Positions 49,914-62,700 of a DNA stretch of 64,000 bases are shown piece by piece (the first letter of the stretch is position 1; the number at the start of each line of letters is the position of its first letter). Source of the stretch: Galbula dea. Lineage: Eukaryota; Chordata; Aves; Piciformes; Galbulidae. The notes below the pieces were generated by a model. That model was not told the origin of the DNA. It did not search any database and saw nothing but the letters and a program-made list of their open reading frames with translations. Both the position numbers and the translations under genes were made by a program. The DNA lies in contig VWZX01007020.1 of the NCBI GenBank assembly GCA_013399015.1, positions 248,001 through 312,000 of the forward strand. Direction: 5' to 3'.

Positions 49914-51912
49914 ATCTATGAACTGCAGTTGATAGGGTGCATTTAGGCAGACTTCACTGACAGAAGTTGTGACTTGGAAAATAGCCCAGAGACTTGCATT
50001 GTGTGGATCCAGGATCTGAGAATAAGCCTTGGCCATTTATGGCTCTGCTGGAACTGGGATGGTGCAGAGAGAGAGCAGAAAAAACCAAATAAAACAAAAA
50101 ACCAAAACCAGCAGTGGCTTGAATATTTTGATTAGTTAAGAAAACAGGAACCTGATATTAGATCCTAGTTAATGTTTACAGAACCTTAAATAAATTACTA
50201 AATTAAAATTTGAGATAAATATATGATGAGGAGTTTTTAATATATAGCAAACACGCAGATTTCCCTGTTGATTTGGTCAATAAAATGTGGAAGAAATATT
50301 CTTCAAACGTTGTCAGTAGAATTTCCTGCACTTGAGCTGTCGCTGGTGGTGACCCATCCTGACTGCTGTGCTCTCTGAGAATGAGAGAGGAAGAGGTCCA
50401 AGGTTCTCTTCAGTTTCATCAGACTGGAGAAGGAAAAGTACAGAAACTTTGGGAACTTAATAATCTTCTTTGATGCTTCCTTTACTATTATTCTAACTGG
50501 ATTTGAAATGCATTTTTAAGTTGACAATAATATATTGAGAATTGTTCTTTTAAGGAGTGAATTTTCATCTGACCTTACACCGAGCTTATGGTATTAGATA
50601 CATTAATATTTAGGAACAGCATCAAAAGTGTTACTAAAGCCAAGATGCATCATATCTACTGCTTCATCCACCTTAAGCCAGTTAACCCTCTGTGTATAAT
50701 TAGAGAATGGAACTCAGCCCCTAGAGTGATTAAGAAAGGAGTTCAAGGGTAATTCAAGCAACTAGTCGGCTTACAAACGATCCATATCGAGTAGTTATCG
50801 CTAATAAAGATTTTAAAGAATGTAAGACATCTTTTTGTTTTGGAGAGTTTCTAATCTTGTGGTGAAATTGGTGGCAGGAGATTTATTCAGCAATGTATCT
50901 TTGTGATTTTGTTTATTCTGGGGCTTGTTTTCACCATGTGAATCTTTATGTGCTTGTGTCATTTGAGACAGATACGAGACTGGGCCACAGATCAAGTCTG
51001 GGGTGGTAATTCCTTTGTCTCCCGTTTCTCATCATGTGAATTCTTTCATTTCTGGCAACATTCTTGGAACATTTCTTGTCCTGTCCTGCACACTAGCACT
51101 GTCAGAATGCACCTCTCTTCTGAAGTAGTTGAATTGACATAACTAATTAAATGTAACTGTTCCCTGTTAAAAGTAATTACTTAATATTGCTCTCATTTCA
51201 TTGTTCTAAATGGAATTGAGTAACACTGTATACTGTGTAGACATTTTCTGTTTAATGTGCTTCTGCTCTTTTAAAGAGTTGTCTTATCTCAGTCTTTTTC
51301 TGGCACAACCTAAGCGAAATGCAGTTGTTGTTTGGTTTGTTTCTTATACTTTACTCCTGGGTGGCTTAACAGCTAGGGGAAGGTTACAAAGATAGTTAAT
51401 AGCCTGGCTCCATGGAAATACCCGCTGGCATGAGTAAAGAACAAGCACAGGGGTGGGAACTTAATCAGTGATTTCAGTAAAGTCAAGTAACTGTGAGAAT
51501 AGGTAAGGAAATATTTCATGTCAGTTTCCTTTCACGTTTGTGGCCGGTACAAGGAAAGCAGAGGGTTGTTTCTTTTTGTCTGTCCCTCACTCAGTGTGTG
51601 GTGTCAGTACATCTGCCTGATTCAGTGACAGGCTACTGATGAAAGGATTTACTGCTCTTCCCCCTCTGTTTACAGCTATGCATTCCTGCCCCCACCTTGT
51701 TAGCAAAAATATTATTTGAGCCACTGTAACTTTGAGCTAAATTGATAGAAAACTAACTATACAAAGGGAGACATACTGTTTTCTGCAGGTTTAGTTCTCT
51801 AAACAGACTCAGATTTGGGTCAGATCAGCTGAAGAAGTGGAAGGGAGTGGCTGAGGATGGGAAGATGCAGATTTCTATACTGATTCATATTGAGGGTGAA
51901 AGCATTCACCAT

Positions 51913-51932
51913 CATATGATTCTATGATTCTC
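51913..51932 (+). mobile_element. Possible CR1 tail remnant
   Basis: The short run atgattctatgattct equals the CR1 terminal repeat in sense orientation, without recognisable body sequence to its left. Confidence 0.3.
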
Positions 51933-52604
51933 ACCAGCAGTTGGCTGTTGATTAATTTATTTATCTCTGTAGTAAAACTGAAGGGCACAGTCCTTTAAGC
52001 TGCATGGATAAATGCTCCTTTCTGCATATTATCCCTGCCCTTGTATACCAGAGATCCTTGAGGACAAGCTTGTAAAGTAATCAGGGTTAAAATAGGAGAG
52101 ATTATTTGTAACCTGAATCAGGTTTCCCCATCCAGTGAGCTGTGTACCTCTGTGATACTGCGCTGAGAGACCAAAGAGGTTGTGCAGGGTTAGTTTGTGG
52201 CCAAGGTTGGCCTCTTTTTGTTTTAAGTGCTTGCCAGCTTGTGCTAGCTTAGTGGCCTCTAGGAAATAGAGAGGTAAACTCAGGATGAGTCCTCAGAGCT
52301 GGGTGAGGGCTGCATCCCTTCATTCTTAAGACAACAATGAAAGGAATTTGGCTTGATGTTTGTCAGGTTCAGTTTTATACAGGAACGTTTGGATCTCTAA
52401 TGACAGTGAACCTTCAAAATATTAGCTAGCTGTTACTCTTTCATCTTTATTAAGGTGCTGCAAATAGCAAAAGCATTGGACTGGCAGCCCTGAAGCAAAG
52501 TTGGTCTACAGTTATAAGGTTTTGTATGTGATCACCAAGACCTAACAATTTTGGATTAAATCCTAGCCATACTGGGAATTGTGCTGGTTATGTTTTAGAG
52601 GTTT

Positions 52605-52690
52605 CACAGAATCACAGAATCATTACGGTTCGAAAGGACCCTCAAGATCATCTAGTCCAACCAATAACCCTACACTACTCTTAACCCAAG
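52605..52690 (-). mobile_element. Short CR1 LINE 3' fragment
   Basis: 86 bp closely matching the start of the copy at 36779, including its cctacactactcttaaccc end. Severely 5'-truncated insertion of the same subfamily. Confidence 0.85.
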
Positions 52691-53668
52691 GATTACTTTT
52701 AAAAATAGGATTTAACTGTATTTAGTCATGGACAGGTTGTTTTTTGTGTGGTTTTTATTTGGCAAGTCTGTAGCTGGTTGAATTCTTTTTGTACAGATGT
52801 ACTCATGAGCAAGTTGATAATTTGTGAGTTTCATCACTGTGCAGATGCCATGTCTCAATAATATGCCAAATGGATTGGAGTATTGGGGAGAGGATATAAA
52901 ATACAAATATCACTAAAACAATACATGGAAATTCTAACTTACAAGGATTCTTTAACATGCTTGGCAATGTACATGGCTTCTCATAACTTGTACTGCTGGA
53001 CATTTGTCTGCAGTAGATCTAAGATGTGGCAATGGCCCTTATGAGGCCAAACCATGCAGCTCTGCTCATCTGTGGGAATGAGCTGTGTGTCCCACTGCAA
53101 GAAAATCTGGGCACTATTGGTGTAAGGCATTCAGCTGAAATTCAGAAGACCCAAAGTACTGAAAATTCCTGTAGTTTTTTAGTGGACCACATGATGTATG
53201 CATCTTACTTATTTGTCAAATACCTCCTTTTTCTGCCCTTCATCTGTCTTGCTTGTTTAGATCTAAAACTATTATATTCTCTGTTGTCTGGACAACATCT
53301 TGTATGATACAACCTTGATGTCATCCTGTAAGGACAGGTAACAAGACGCAAGAAGAGGAAAAAATCCCGATTAAAAAATACATACAATAGCTGGACAGCC
53401 AGTAGTATCTACCTATGTGTGAAGAACCAAGGTTTCTGTATGTTAGATCAATTACTTTTCTTGTTAATAACTGGAATTTTAAAGAATATCCTGATAGGAT
53501 GCCCAAGGGTTTATGCTGAGAAAATGGTAAGGCTTTTTTTTCCTTAAAGTTATATCAGTTGATTCTGTAAGGAATTGTATTGCTTTTGCTGCAATGATAT
53601 AGTTCTGTCTACCTACTTTGTTTTTAAGGAAATTAAGTTCAGCCACGTGATGGTAATAGTGATACACA

Positions 53669-53742
53669 ATGCCTAATCAGGTCAAAAGGTTGAAGAACAC
53701 AGAAAAAGCAACAGACAGAAAACCTCATGGGATCTCTGTGAG
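53669..53742 (+). CDS. NEK10: NEK10 coding exon 1 (start codon)
   Basis: The ATG at 53669-53671 opens MPNQVKRLKNTEKATDRKP, aligning with the human start (MPDQ...). The donor is GTGAG|gtatag. The exon continues upstream as 5'UTR, but its acceptor was not resolved. Confidence 0.85.
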
Positions 53743-56700
53743 GTATAGTATCTGATGTCTTACTTTGAACTTCAGCAGGACCCGTGTGGAATTTGCACTA
53801 GCTGCCAAAGCAGAATGCTTTAATTTGAAACGCAGTATAAACATGACAACTGTTACTCTGGTCACAAGGTTTATTTACACCTTTGTTGATTTAAGGCATT
53901 TTGGAGAAGCTTTAAGTTCTTCTATATGCAAAGTGAGGCACCAGGCAACACTAGAAAACTTTTTCTGTCAGTAAGACTGTGGCTTGTTGACCTTCTTTAC
54001 TCTTACAGGAGTGCTCTTATGTAACTATTTAACACGTATATTTATCCTATTGTGTTTTATCCTAGGGATTATTTTGATCTTAAAAGACTTTGGTCTCTCT
54101 TAAATGTGCAGTCAAGGAACAAACAGGTATTTTTCAATAACTTTTTTAAAATATGCTGTAGAATTGTATAATTAAAAGTAATGGTGGCAGATGCTTAGGA
54201 TATTGTGTTCCATTATAATTAAAAATATTAGCAAAATCTTGTGTAGAGGATGGTTCGGTTTGCTTTTTCGGCTATGTTAGAGCTTCTGTGCAACAAATCC
54301 CATTTAGAAAGGGTGAAAGAATGCAACCAGCCTGCTTCCCTAAAAAGAATAGGAGGACTGTGCAATTGTAGAAGTGGCATAGGTAATGAGTGTGTGTTGG
54401 AGATTCTCTTGAGCTTTGCTACTATAAATTTTGAAAGACACCGTTCTTCACATTTTATGTATTTCCATGTGCTTGTTTTCCAGGCCTGCTTTGCATCAGT
54501 TTTCTGCAACATCAAAGGTTTTCTTTTATTGCAGGGAATGTGTGGTATTTTATTATGTCAAGTTACAGGTCCAAAGTTCAAATCAGAACTTGAGAAAAAC
54601 ATGCGTTTTCTTGATAACATTCTTGTAAAACTTAAAATGCAGTATTAGCCTCATGAGCACTATCCCTTTCCTCCTTAGCTTCCAGCTTTATGTTTTGAAA
54701 GTGCTCAAAGCAGTGGGACAAGAGCTTGGCAAAATGTCAAAAGCAATGAACAAAACCCCCATGGTCAATGGCAAGAATCATCAGAAGTTGCTGAGCTTGA
54801 AAACTTCAGGTAAAAATAAACAACACCCCAAACCAAACAACAGAAAGCTAACATGGTGACACTGTGTTCTATCTCTGAACATCTTTATGTATCTAAAGCC
54901 TTTTCAGGAGCTGAGGTCATTTGTACTTACATCTGTTACTTGTACTTTCACGTTAACCCACTATTGAGATATGAATTATGTATTTCTAACTCTCTAAACC
55001 TAACCATGAATATTCCTGCTTTTCTAAGTTTCAGACGCATGTTCCCACTCAACAGAGTGTAACGTTGAGAGCAAATATATAGAATTTTAATTAATAATTT
55101 CTTTATTTGGAAACTTTATTATTATAAAAGTTATATTATGCCATTATAATAGTCTCAAATTATGCATGAGTAACAGTGTGAACTGTTTTTCCATACTATT
55201 AATGTCTGGAAATCTGAAATTGTAGTATTCTTTAGTAACTGCTGGTAAGACATTTCTTGGTTGGTTGGTTGTTTTTTTTCTCCTTGCAAATGTAAAATTT
55301 TTGGCAATCTAAAGTTATCTTGTGGCAAGATAATTAGCAATTGAATCTTTTCTTTTTTTTTTTCCTCATTAGTGTGACCTACAAGAATGAGAGAAATTTT
55401 AGCAAACATCCCAAGCACAAGATGTTTCAAGAGATCTTTACAGCTTTAGTTAAGAACAGACTTAACTGCAGGTCAGTATATTGAACATATTTATATTCAA
55501 GAAGGAAGGTCACTCTTTCTTGCCTTAAGCAAAGAACCAGGATGCAGGGATATTATTTCGTCTTGTTTCAGCAATATATATGGCATCTATGTTTCAGCAA
55601 TAGACCTCTGTGTGGAAACTACCAGCTTCACATCTCTGCATAATCTTAACTTCAAACGATCACTTCTGTATTGGCTTTGAAGACCAAATACTCAAGTTAG
55701 TGGGACAGAAAGAAGGAAGGACTGGGTGTATGACAAAACTTGGATGACCAAAATTCTAACAGCTGCTATGTTTTCTTGTTACTAGGTCTATATTTGGCGT
55801 CCGTAATCTGTTTTTCTAATTTCATTTTTATTTTACTTATTTTATCTGTAGGTTATGGACAGCTTCCTTTATACAGAAAGGTCATTGACTTTTATAAAAG
55901 TCAGATGAGTTTATGCTGCTGTTCATATTTCTTTGTGTTTGTGTGCATAACAGGATTACAAGGGGAAACCTTTATTATGCTACCCTCATTTGCATGAGGA
56001 AAAAGTGCAAGACATTAAAAAAGATAGTGGGGGCAGAGAAAGATATTTTCTGGGGAAAAAATAATGCTTTTTTCAAGGTTCCTTTTACTATACAACACTG
56101 CAATTTTTTTGTGCTATTCTTTTTCAAAGCCCAAGCATATTTTCTAAAAAAAAAAAAAAAAATAAAAATCTTAAGTTGTACAGAAGCTTAGAGAAGGAAT
56201 TCTGGTGCATTTAAAGATATTAAGTGTAACTACTTGAATTTACAGAATAACCTAAAAATCATACAGAAAAAAAAATCACCTGATTGCTTAAACCTTTTTT
56301 CAGAACTAACTAGGGAACTCAGGAGACCCATCTGTGGTTATCTAAATAGCAGTGAGTTTAAGACAAATTAAGTGTCTTGTAAATCTGGTACCTCCTTTTT
56401 GCAAGTGGACTTTATCATCTCAGTACCCACCAGCAGGATGTAAGTGGCTCAGCCTTATTTGCCAAAAAACTAAGAACAACTCATATTGTGTCTTCCCAAG
56501 TTTTATTCATACATTGTGGCATACCTACCTCATAGTTTGGTTTTTGTTTTCCTTGGTATTTGTTGTTGATGATGATAATAAAACAAACCCAGCCTTTTAT
56601 ATTAAAAATGCAAGCACCCAGGTAAGGTTAATGAAATCATGCCCACTTACTGGCATCACTTTGGCAGCAGAAGCCCTGGCTGGAGGTAGTTCTGTTGACA

Positions 56701-59700
56701 AGAAAGCTGTGATCAGCTAAGCTTAAGTAGTTTGGATAAGGAGTATAACTAAGCAAGCAGAAAAAAATCCTACTGGCATATGCTGGATATACACTAGTGT
56801 ATCTAGTAATGTGTATTGTAAATGTAACTATAGTAGAAGAGGCTGTCAAATGTTAACCAGGCTCAGAGAATTTCTATCTGTGCTTGGAAATTGCTCCATT
56901 AAAGAAATTTAACATCCATCAAGAGTCAAAGCTTTTTGAAAGAATAAATATGTAGAACAGCCACAGTAATCATCTCCAGGCAACTTTAAAATCTGACCTA
57001 AAATCTAGATTTTGCCTAGCCTTCCATGAATGTTTTGTGCCATTCAGAAGTGGCCAATTATGGAATAATATTGAAAAATAATATTATAATAATTTATAAT
57101 ATTAGCATAGAGGGGCTGAGATTTTGTTAATTTCTGTTTATAAAGCAGTTATTTTTACCAAAATATTTTTAGCTATTGCTGTTGTTCCCAACTGCAAATG
57201 ATAGAAAGGGAAGAGAATGACCATGTCGGATAGAATTCCTCTGTTCCTTGGAAACTTGCTCAGATGTTACAGGTTCTGTCCTCTCAGTTAAAGCAACAGC
57301 AAAAAAAGATTTCTGATTTCAGGTTTATTTTCAAGAGGAAAATGAGGATACATACCTTCAACAGACAGTGGGAATAGTGGTTCCACTACTGGTATTCTAT
57401 GCAGAATTACTACTCCTGGATGCTTTGTGAAAATCTGTGTTGTATTTTCTTCCAAGACATTTACTGGGAAATTGTGTGGAGAAATATAAAATAAAAAGTT
57501 ATGTTTGGAAGTGTAATCCTATATCAAGAACTTTTAAACTAAATCACAAACTATTCCAAGGACTAATACAAGAGTCAGATCCTGCTTGACTAACCTGATC
57601 TCTTTCTATGACAAGGTGACCCACCTAGTGGATGGGGAAAGGCTGTTGACGTCTACCTAGACTTTAGTAAAGCTTTTGACACTGCTTCCTGCAGCATTCT
57701 CCTAGAGAAACTGCCTGCTCATGGCTTGGACACGAGTACTCTTCGCTGGGTAAAAAATTGGCTGGCTGGCCGAGCCCAGAGAGTTGTGGTGAATGGAGTA
57801 AAATTCACTGGTGACTGAACACAAGTGGTGTTCCCCAAGGCTCAGTTTGGGGCCAGTCCTGCTTAATATCTTTGTCAATGATCTGGACAAAAGGATTGTG
57901 TGTACCCTCAGTAATTTTGCAGATGACACCAAGTTGGGTGGGATTGTAGGTCTGTTTGAGGGTAGGGAGGTTTTACAGAAAGATCTGGACAGGCTGGATC
58001 AAAGACCCGAGGCCAATGGGATGAGGGTCAACAAGGCCTAGTGCCGTGTCCCGCACTTGGGTCACAACAGCCCCATGCAGTGCTACAGGCTTGGGGCAGA
58101 GTGGCCGGAAAGCTGCCTTGTGGAAGAGGACCTAGGTGTTTTGGTCAACAGCTGGCTGAAGATGAGTCAGCTGTGTGCTTAGGTGGCCAAGAAGGTCAGC
58201 ACCATCCTGGCTTGTATCTGAAATAGTGTGGCCAGAGGACTAGGGAAGCCATTATTTTCTTGTACCCAACATTGGTGAGGCCACACTCGAATACTATGTT
58301 CAGTTTTGGACCCTTCACTACAAGAAAGACATTGAGTTGCTGCAAGGTGCCCAAAGAAGGGCAACAAAGCTGGTGAAGTGTCTAGAGCACAAGTTTTCTG
58401 AGGAGTGGCTGGGGGAACTAGGGTTGTTTAGCCTGCTAAAAGGAGGATGAGGGACGACTGTCTACAGCTCCCTGAGGGGAAGTTGTAGTGAGTTGGGTGT
58501 CAGTCTTTTTTCCTAAGTAAATAGTGATAGGACAAAAGGAAGTAGCCTCAAGTTGCACCAGGGAAGGTTTAGATTGGACATTAGGAAAAAGTTTTTCACT
58601 GAAGTTTGGTATATGGTTTTCAGTAATTTTGCCTTTTTGAGTCTTGATGCCAACACTTAATGTAGGTTTATGTCACAGTGTGGTCAGTTTGTTCTTAGGG
58701 GTAAGCATGTACTTTCCTGCTCAGTTCAGTAACGTAAGTGATGGCTGGTTATCTTCATATAATAAATTTATTTGAAGCCATTGCTATGTTTGAATATAGA
58801 TAGTATTTAAAGTTGTGTAGTAAATGTTATGCAGCTATTGTAGGTCACTAATCTTCCAGTCAATTAATTCCTAAATCAAAGTGGTTTATGTAACTGTTTT
58901 AACACATTTGTCTATTTTATTTTTTTGTGTTTTGAATATTTCTTTTACAGGGAGTGGATTAAGGAAGCTCCATCTGTCCATTTTCTTAGAGTATTAATCT
59001 GCCTAAGATTATTAATAAGAGATCCTTGCTATCAGGTCAGTATGTCAAAATATTGTTTATTGCTTGGATAAGAGAATGCATATAGGCATCATGCATATGA
59101 GATATGTTAGTGCATGTGTATAAAAACGTGAATTCTTACGGATGCATACTTATTATAGGTGTAAACCTATATTTCTGTATGTAAAGATGTAATTTGCAAG
59201 CAAACAGATTGTAAGAGTGAATTTGCACTGTTACTGCATAACTTAGCCAATTTCGGGTATTTCTTATGTGGTGTCTGTTGTTGCTAACCCTAACAAAGAA
59301 CCTTGGTGTCTCCATAACAGATGGCTTGGTCATTGCTCTGAGCCCTATATGGTAACTTGACTTTACCATATAGATAGTAAAATTCCCATAATGTAGTAAG
59401 TGAATAAAACTGAAGGCTACCTATTTCTTCTAGTACCTGGATACTCTGAACTACAAAGAACTAGCCTTTAATTTTATTCTGGCTATTAGAGTTACTATTC
59501 TTAGGACTAAACCTCAGACTTGACATCTGTTAAGGTACTTGTTTTCATCTATTTCTTTTTTGTCTGTTCCAAGGCTTATAATGATTTTCCAGTTTTAGAA
59601 CCTTTAAAATTTCACTTGTGTTTATTTATCTACTTAATATAAGTAATTCTGAACTCTGAAGATGCCAAACATCTTCAGAAACCATCGACTTTGGCCACTG

Positions 59701-62700
59701 GAGCTAAGGTTTCTCAATATTCATAACAAAAAGAGCATTTATACTCTAATGTTCTTAGTCTAGTGTTTTCTGTATTTTGATTAATATTTCTAAATTATTT
59801 TCTTTTCTTTTAGGAAATGCTCCACAGTTTGGGTGGGATTGAAAATCTAGCTCAGGTAAAATTCCTCATAGTGGCTTTGTTCATTATGTTGCATGTCAGT
59901 TTATTATGATTAGAGGGAAATTCATTGTAAAAGGCAGTGTGCATAAATTCTTGGTTTAAGGAAAGAAGCGAGCCTATTCCTCTGCACATAAGCAGTTTGT
60001 GTGTGTTTTGGCACTGGTGTACAAAGCAGTTGTCCTTATAAACCCAAACGTTTATTTAGGAGGCTTAAAAAATATCTCCTGTAGTTAGCACAATTGGTTT
60101 AATCAGAAGAAACTGTAGACTTTTGAAGGAGGATGAATAAAGTCATCTTGGACTGTAGGAAATGACTTTTCAAAGGTAAAGCCATAGTGATAGAATGTTG
60201 AACAGGTTTAAATTTGGAGACTACAGTGCTTTGCTTTACAAAACATTATTGATAACTGCTGTATTGTTTTTGCTCTGTGTTAATAGTGCTCTACTCTTTG
60301 GTTTTTGATACTTGTTCATCAGTGCCAATTTAGCAGTGAGATATGATGTATCTTGAATATCTTTGAAATCGTAGGGAGTTTTCTTTCTAGAAAAAAATCC
60401 CCAAAATTTTTGTAACAAATGTGTCTTTCTAGAATGCAGTCATCATTCATTATGGAGTGATGAATGAATAATGGAGCCATCATTCATTTCTGGAGTTACC
60501 TGTATTTCAAAGAACAAGTAGTGTGTTGAGAGTCCTCTAAGTCAGATAGTCACCTGTTGAAACATCTGAAAGTTGCAGGAGTTAAAGATTATTAATTTCT
60601 AATGGATATAGCTTCCACAGGGATTCCTTATTGTATTCCAATAGCGCATGTCATTGATGCTTAGTCATACTTTTGGAGGAGTTTGCACACTGCAAAGTGC
60701 AATGGCTTGGTGAGCCACTGGCAACACCTGCAAGCAGAGTCTTCAGCAACAGTAATTCACATTGTATAATTGATAATAATTTCTACTGTGCATATGTTGC
60801 TGGCATAGAGAATTTTAAAAGTACTGAGATGCAATTTTTATCATTTTGAACTCCTGGGGAACTTAATCTTTTGTGTCCTTTGTAGTGAGATAAAATTGTT
60901 AAATAGTTTTCCAGTACTCTGAAAAACAGTTTGAAGAATGTTATTTCTGAGACTTTCAAAAATCCCTCAGAAATTTGGGGGTGTCAGTAATTTCAAGGTG
61001 AATGTGCATCCAAATCTTCTTGCCAAATCACAAGTCTAAAGTTTTCCAGTAGGCTATCTTATGCAGCATTAAAACCATATTTTTTATTTTTGGAGGCAGT
61101 TTCTGATCTCATAATAATGTGTTTTGGAGTGTTTTTGTAGAAAACACAAATGAAATCGTTATTACCAATATTACCAATAGTGTCCTCCTGATGTGAGTTT
61201 TCTTTCTTAATGTGCTACTACTGTAGTTCTAGGCTCTCTGTACCATCTGCTTGAAACTGCTACAGTTTCCCTATACAGTGTTCTAAAAATTTCAAAATGC
61301 CACCCTATATATGTGATGTCAAGAATCAGAATCAAGAATGTGTACTAAGAAGCATTACATTCTTGAGATAATTCTCATTTCCTGGTAAAATACGTTTGAC
61401 CAGGGAGTTATTAAAAAAAGATTCACAATTTTCCAACGGTTGCCTGTCACCAAAAAAACCCCAACCAAACAAACAAAAAATAAAAACACCAAAAAAACTT
61501 ACCTCTTCCAAACCTCAAAAAACAAACCAAACAAAAAAACCCAAACCAAAGCAAAAAAAACCCAAACCCAAACCAAACCCAACCCCTCTCCTGGCATTTG
61601 TGTAGGTTTTGTAGCATCCGAGTCTGTTAGCTCTGTGGTCTGAAAATCTGTCTGACTGTTCCAAACTGTGGCTGATCATAGATGCTGAGGAAAAAGGCTG
61701 AGACCAGAATCATAGAGTCATTATGGTTGGAAAAAACCTCTGAGATCATCAGGTCCAACTGTCCACCCACACTTAATCATGCCCACCACAAAACCGTGTG
61801 CCAAAGCACCACATGTACACATTTTTTGAACACTTCCAGGAATGGTGATTCCACCACCCTCCTGGGCAGCTTATTCCAATGCTGGATAACCCTGTCGGTG
61901 AAGGAATTCTTCCTGATATCCAATCTGAGCTTGCCCCTGGTGCAACTTGAAGCTTTTTCCTCTTGCCGTATCACTCCTTACCTGGAAGGAAAGAGTGATA
62001 GTTGCCCAGAGAATTATCAAGCTCTAGCAGCTTGCAGAGAAGGGAATTTTGGCCCTAGAAGTAGGCTCGTTGTACTTGATAGTCTTCAGGGGATTTTTCC
62101 TGTTGTGGAATTTTACACTTGCTTTTTGAACGCTTATAGTTCCAAGTTCTCTTCTGTTCCCTGGCAAGTTCTACTGCCTGAGGGATGTGGCAGACTTACC
62201 TTTTAGGTGGAGCAGATGCACCACCTAGAGGCTGTTTCTGTGCATAACGCTGTAGGTGTATGAATTCTTCAAACTTTAATAGTATCCCTTCTTTCCCCTC
62301 CCCCCAACTTGTAGTGTATGGAAACAGTAACAAATGGCTATCTTGAGTATGGAGAAGAGCAGCATAATGTAGACAAGTTGGTCAACATGATATGTAAGTG
62401 CTGTAGCTGATTACTGAAATTATAAGGGCACTCACAACTCTTTTTGTGAGGCTTAATATGTTTAAAATACTTGGGATGTTCATTGAGTAAGATATTACTA
62501 AGTTCATTGTAGGCATCATCACGCAAGTAAAAACAGAAATTGCACATCTTGTTTTTATACATAAGTAATATTTCTTTAAGAAATTAATATTTTATGCACT
62601 GGAATAACAGAGTAAAATGAGCTAATCACTGTTCAAAGAACTAATCCAGTGTTTTGCTTTATCATCTGATTAGTAAAATGAAAAATATTAGTAGTAAAGC

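Larger units (their letters stand above)
49321..53668 (+). other. NEK10: NEK10 5' region: first intron(s) and undefined leader
   Basis: No confident coding exon. Contains an imperfect CA/C-rich repeat (about 49870-49912), an A/C-rich tract (50080-50112), a CR1 tail remnant near 51915 and an 86-bp CR1 fragment at 52605. Non-coding leader exons may exist but cannot be placed. Confidence 0.5.
46051..59450 (-). other. Candidate antisense multi-exon gene or transcript, unidentified
   Basis: Four minus-strand blocks join in one frame: 59450-59421, 57463-57356, 56691-56651 and 46266-46051. Each has an acceptor and (except the last) a GT donor, and the phases agree at every join (1/1, 1/1, 1/0). The joined frame encodes about 130 residues, including VLEENTTQIFTKHPGVVILH, PVVEPLFPLSVEELPPARAS and YAIIFPPSDIRLKSTKIPP, and ends in a stop at 46051. 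I do not recognise the family. The blocks overlap the SLC4A7 3'UTR and NEK10 introns on the opposite strand. The exons were found by looking for matching phases, so chance is a serious alternative. Without transcript or cross-species support this is a hypothesis only. Confidence 0.3.

Noticed and set aside
54250..54648. 132-codon open frame between NEK10 exons 2 and 3
   Set aside because: The flanking NEK10 exons join in phase without it. The peptide resembles nothing I know, and an opposite-strand frame overlaps it almost fully.
61640..62210. Several open frames, including a 174-codon + strand frame and minus-strand K-rich frames near 62050-62180
   Set aside because: The + frame runs through an antisense CR1 copy. 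The minus frames are open in two phases at once, have poor splice geometry (a 22-nt gap between a donor and an acceptor) and do not join in phase.
62196..62300. Minus-strand open block ending in a strong donor (AAAAG|gtaagt) near 62204
   Set aside because: No acceptor: the upstream minus-strand sequence is polypurine, being the reverse of the NEK10 exon 7 pyrimidine tract. No partner exon in phase.
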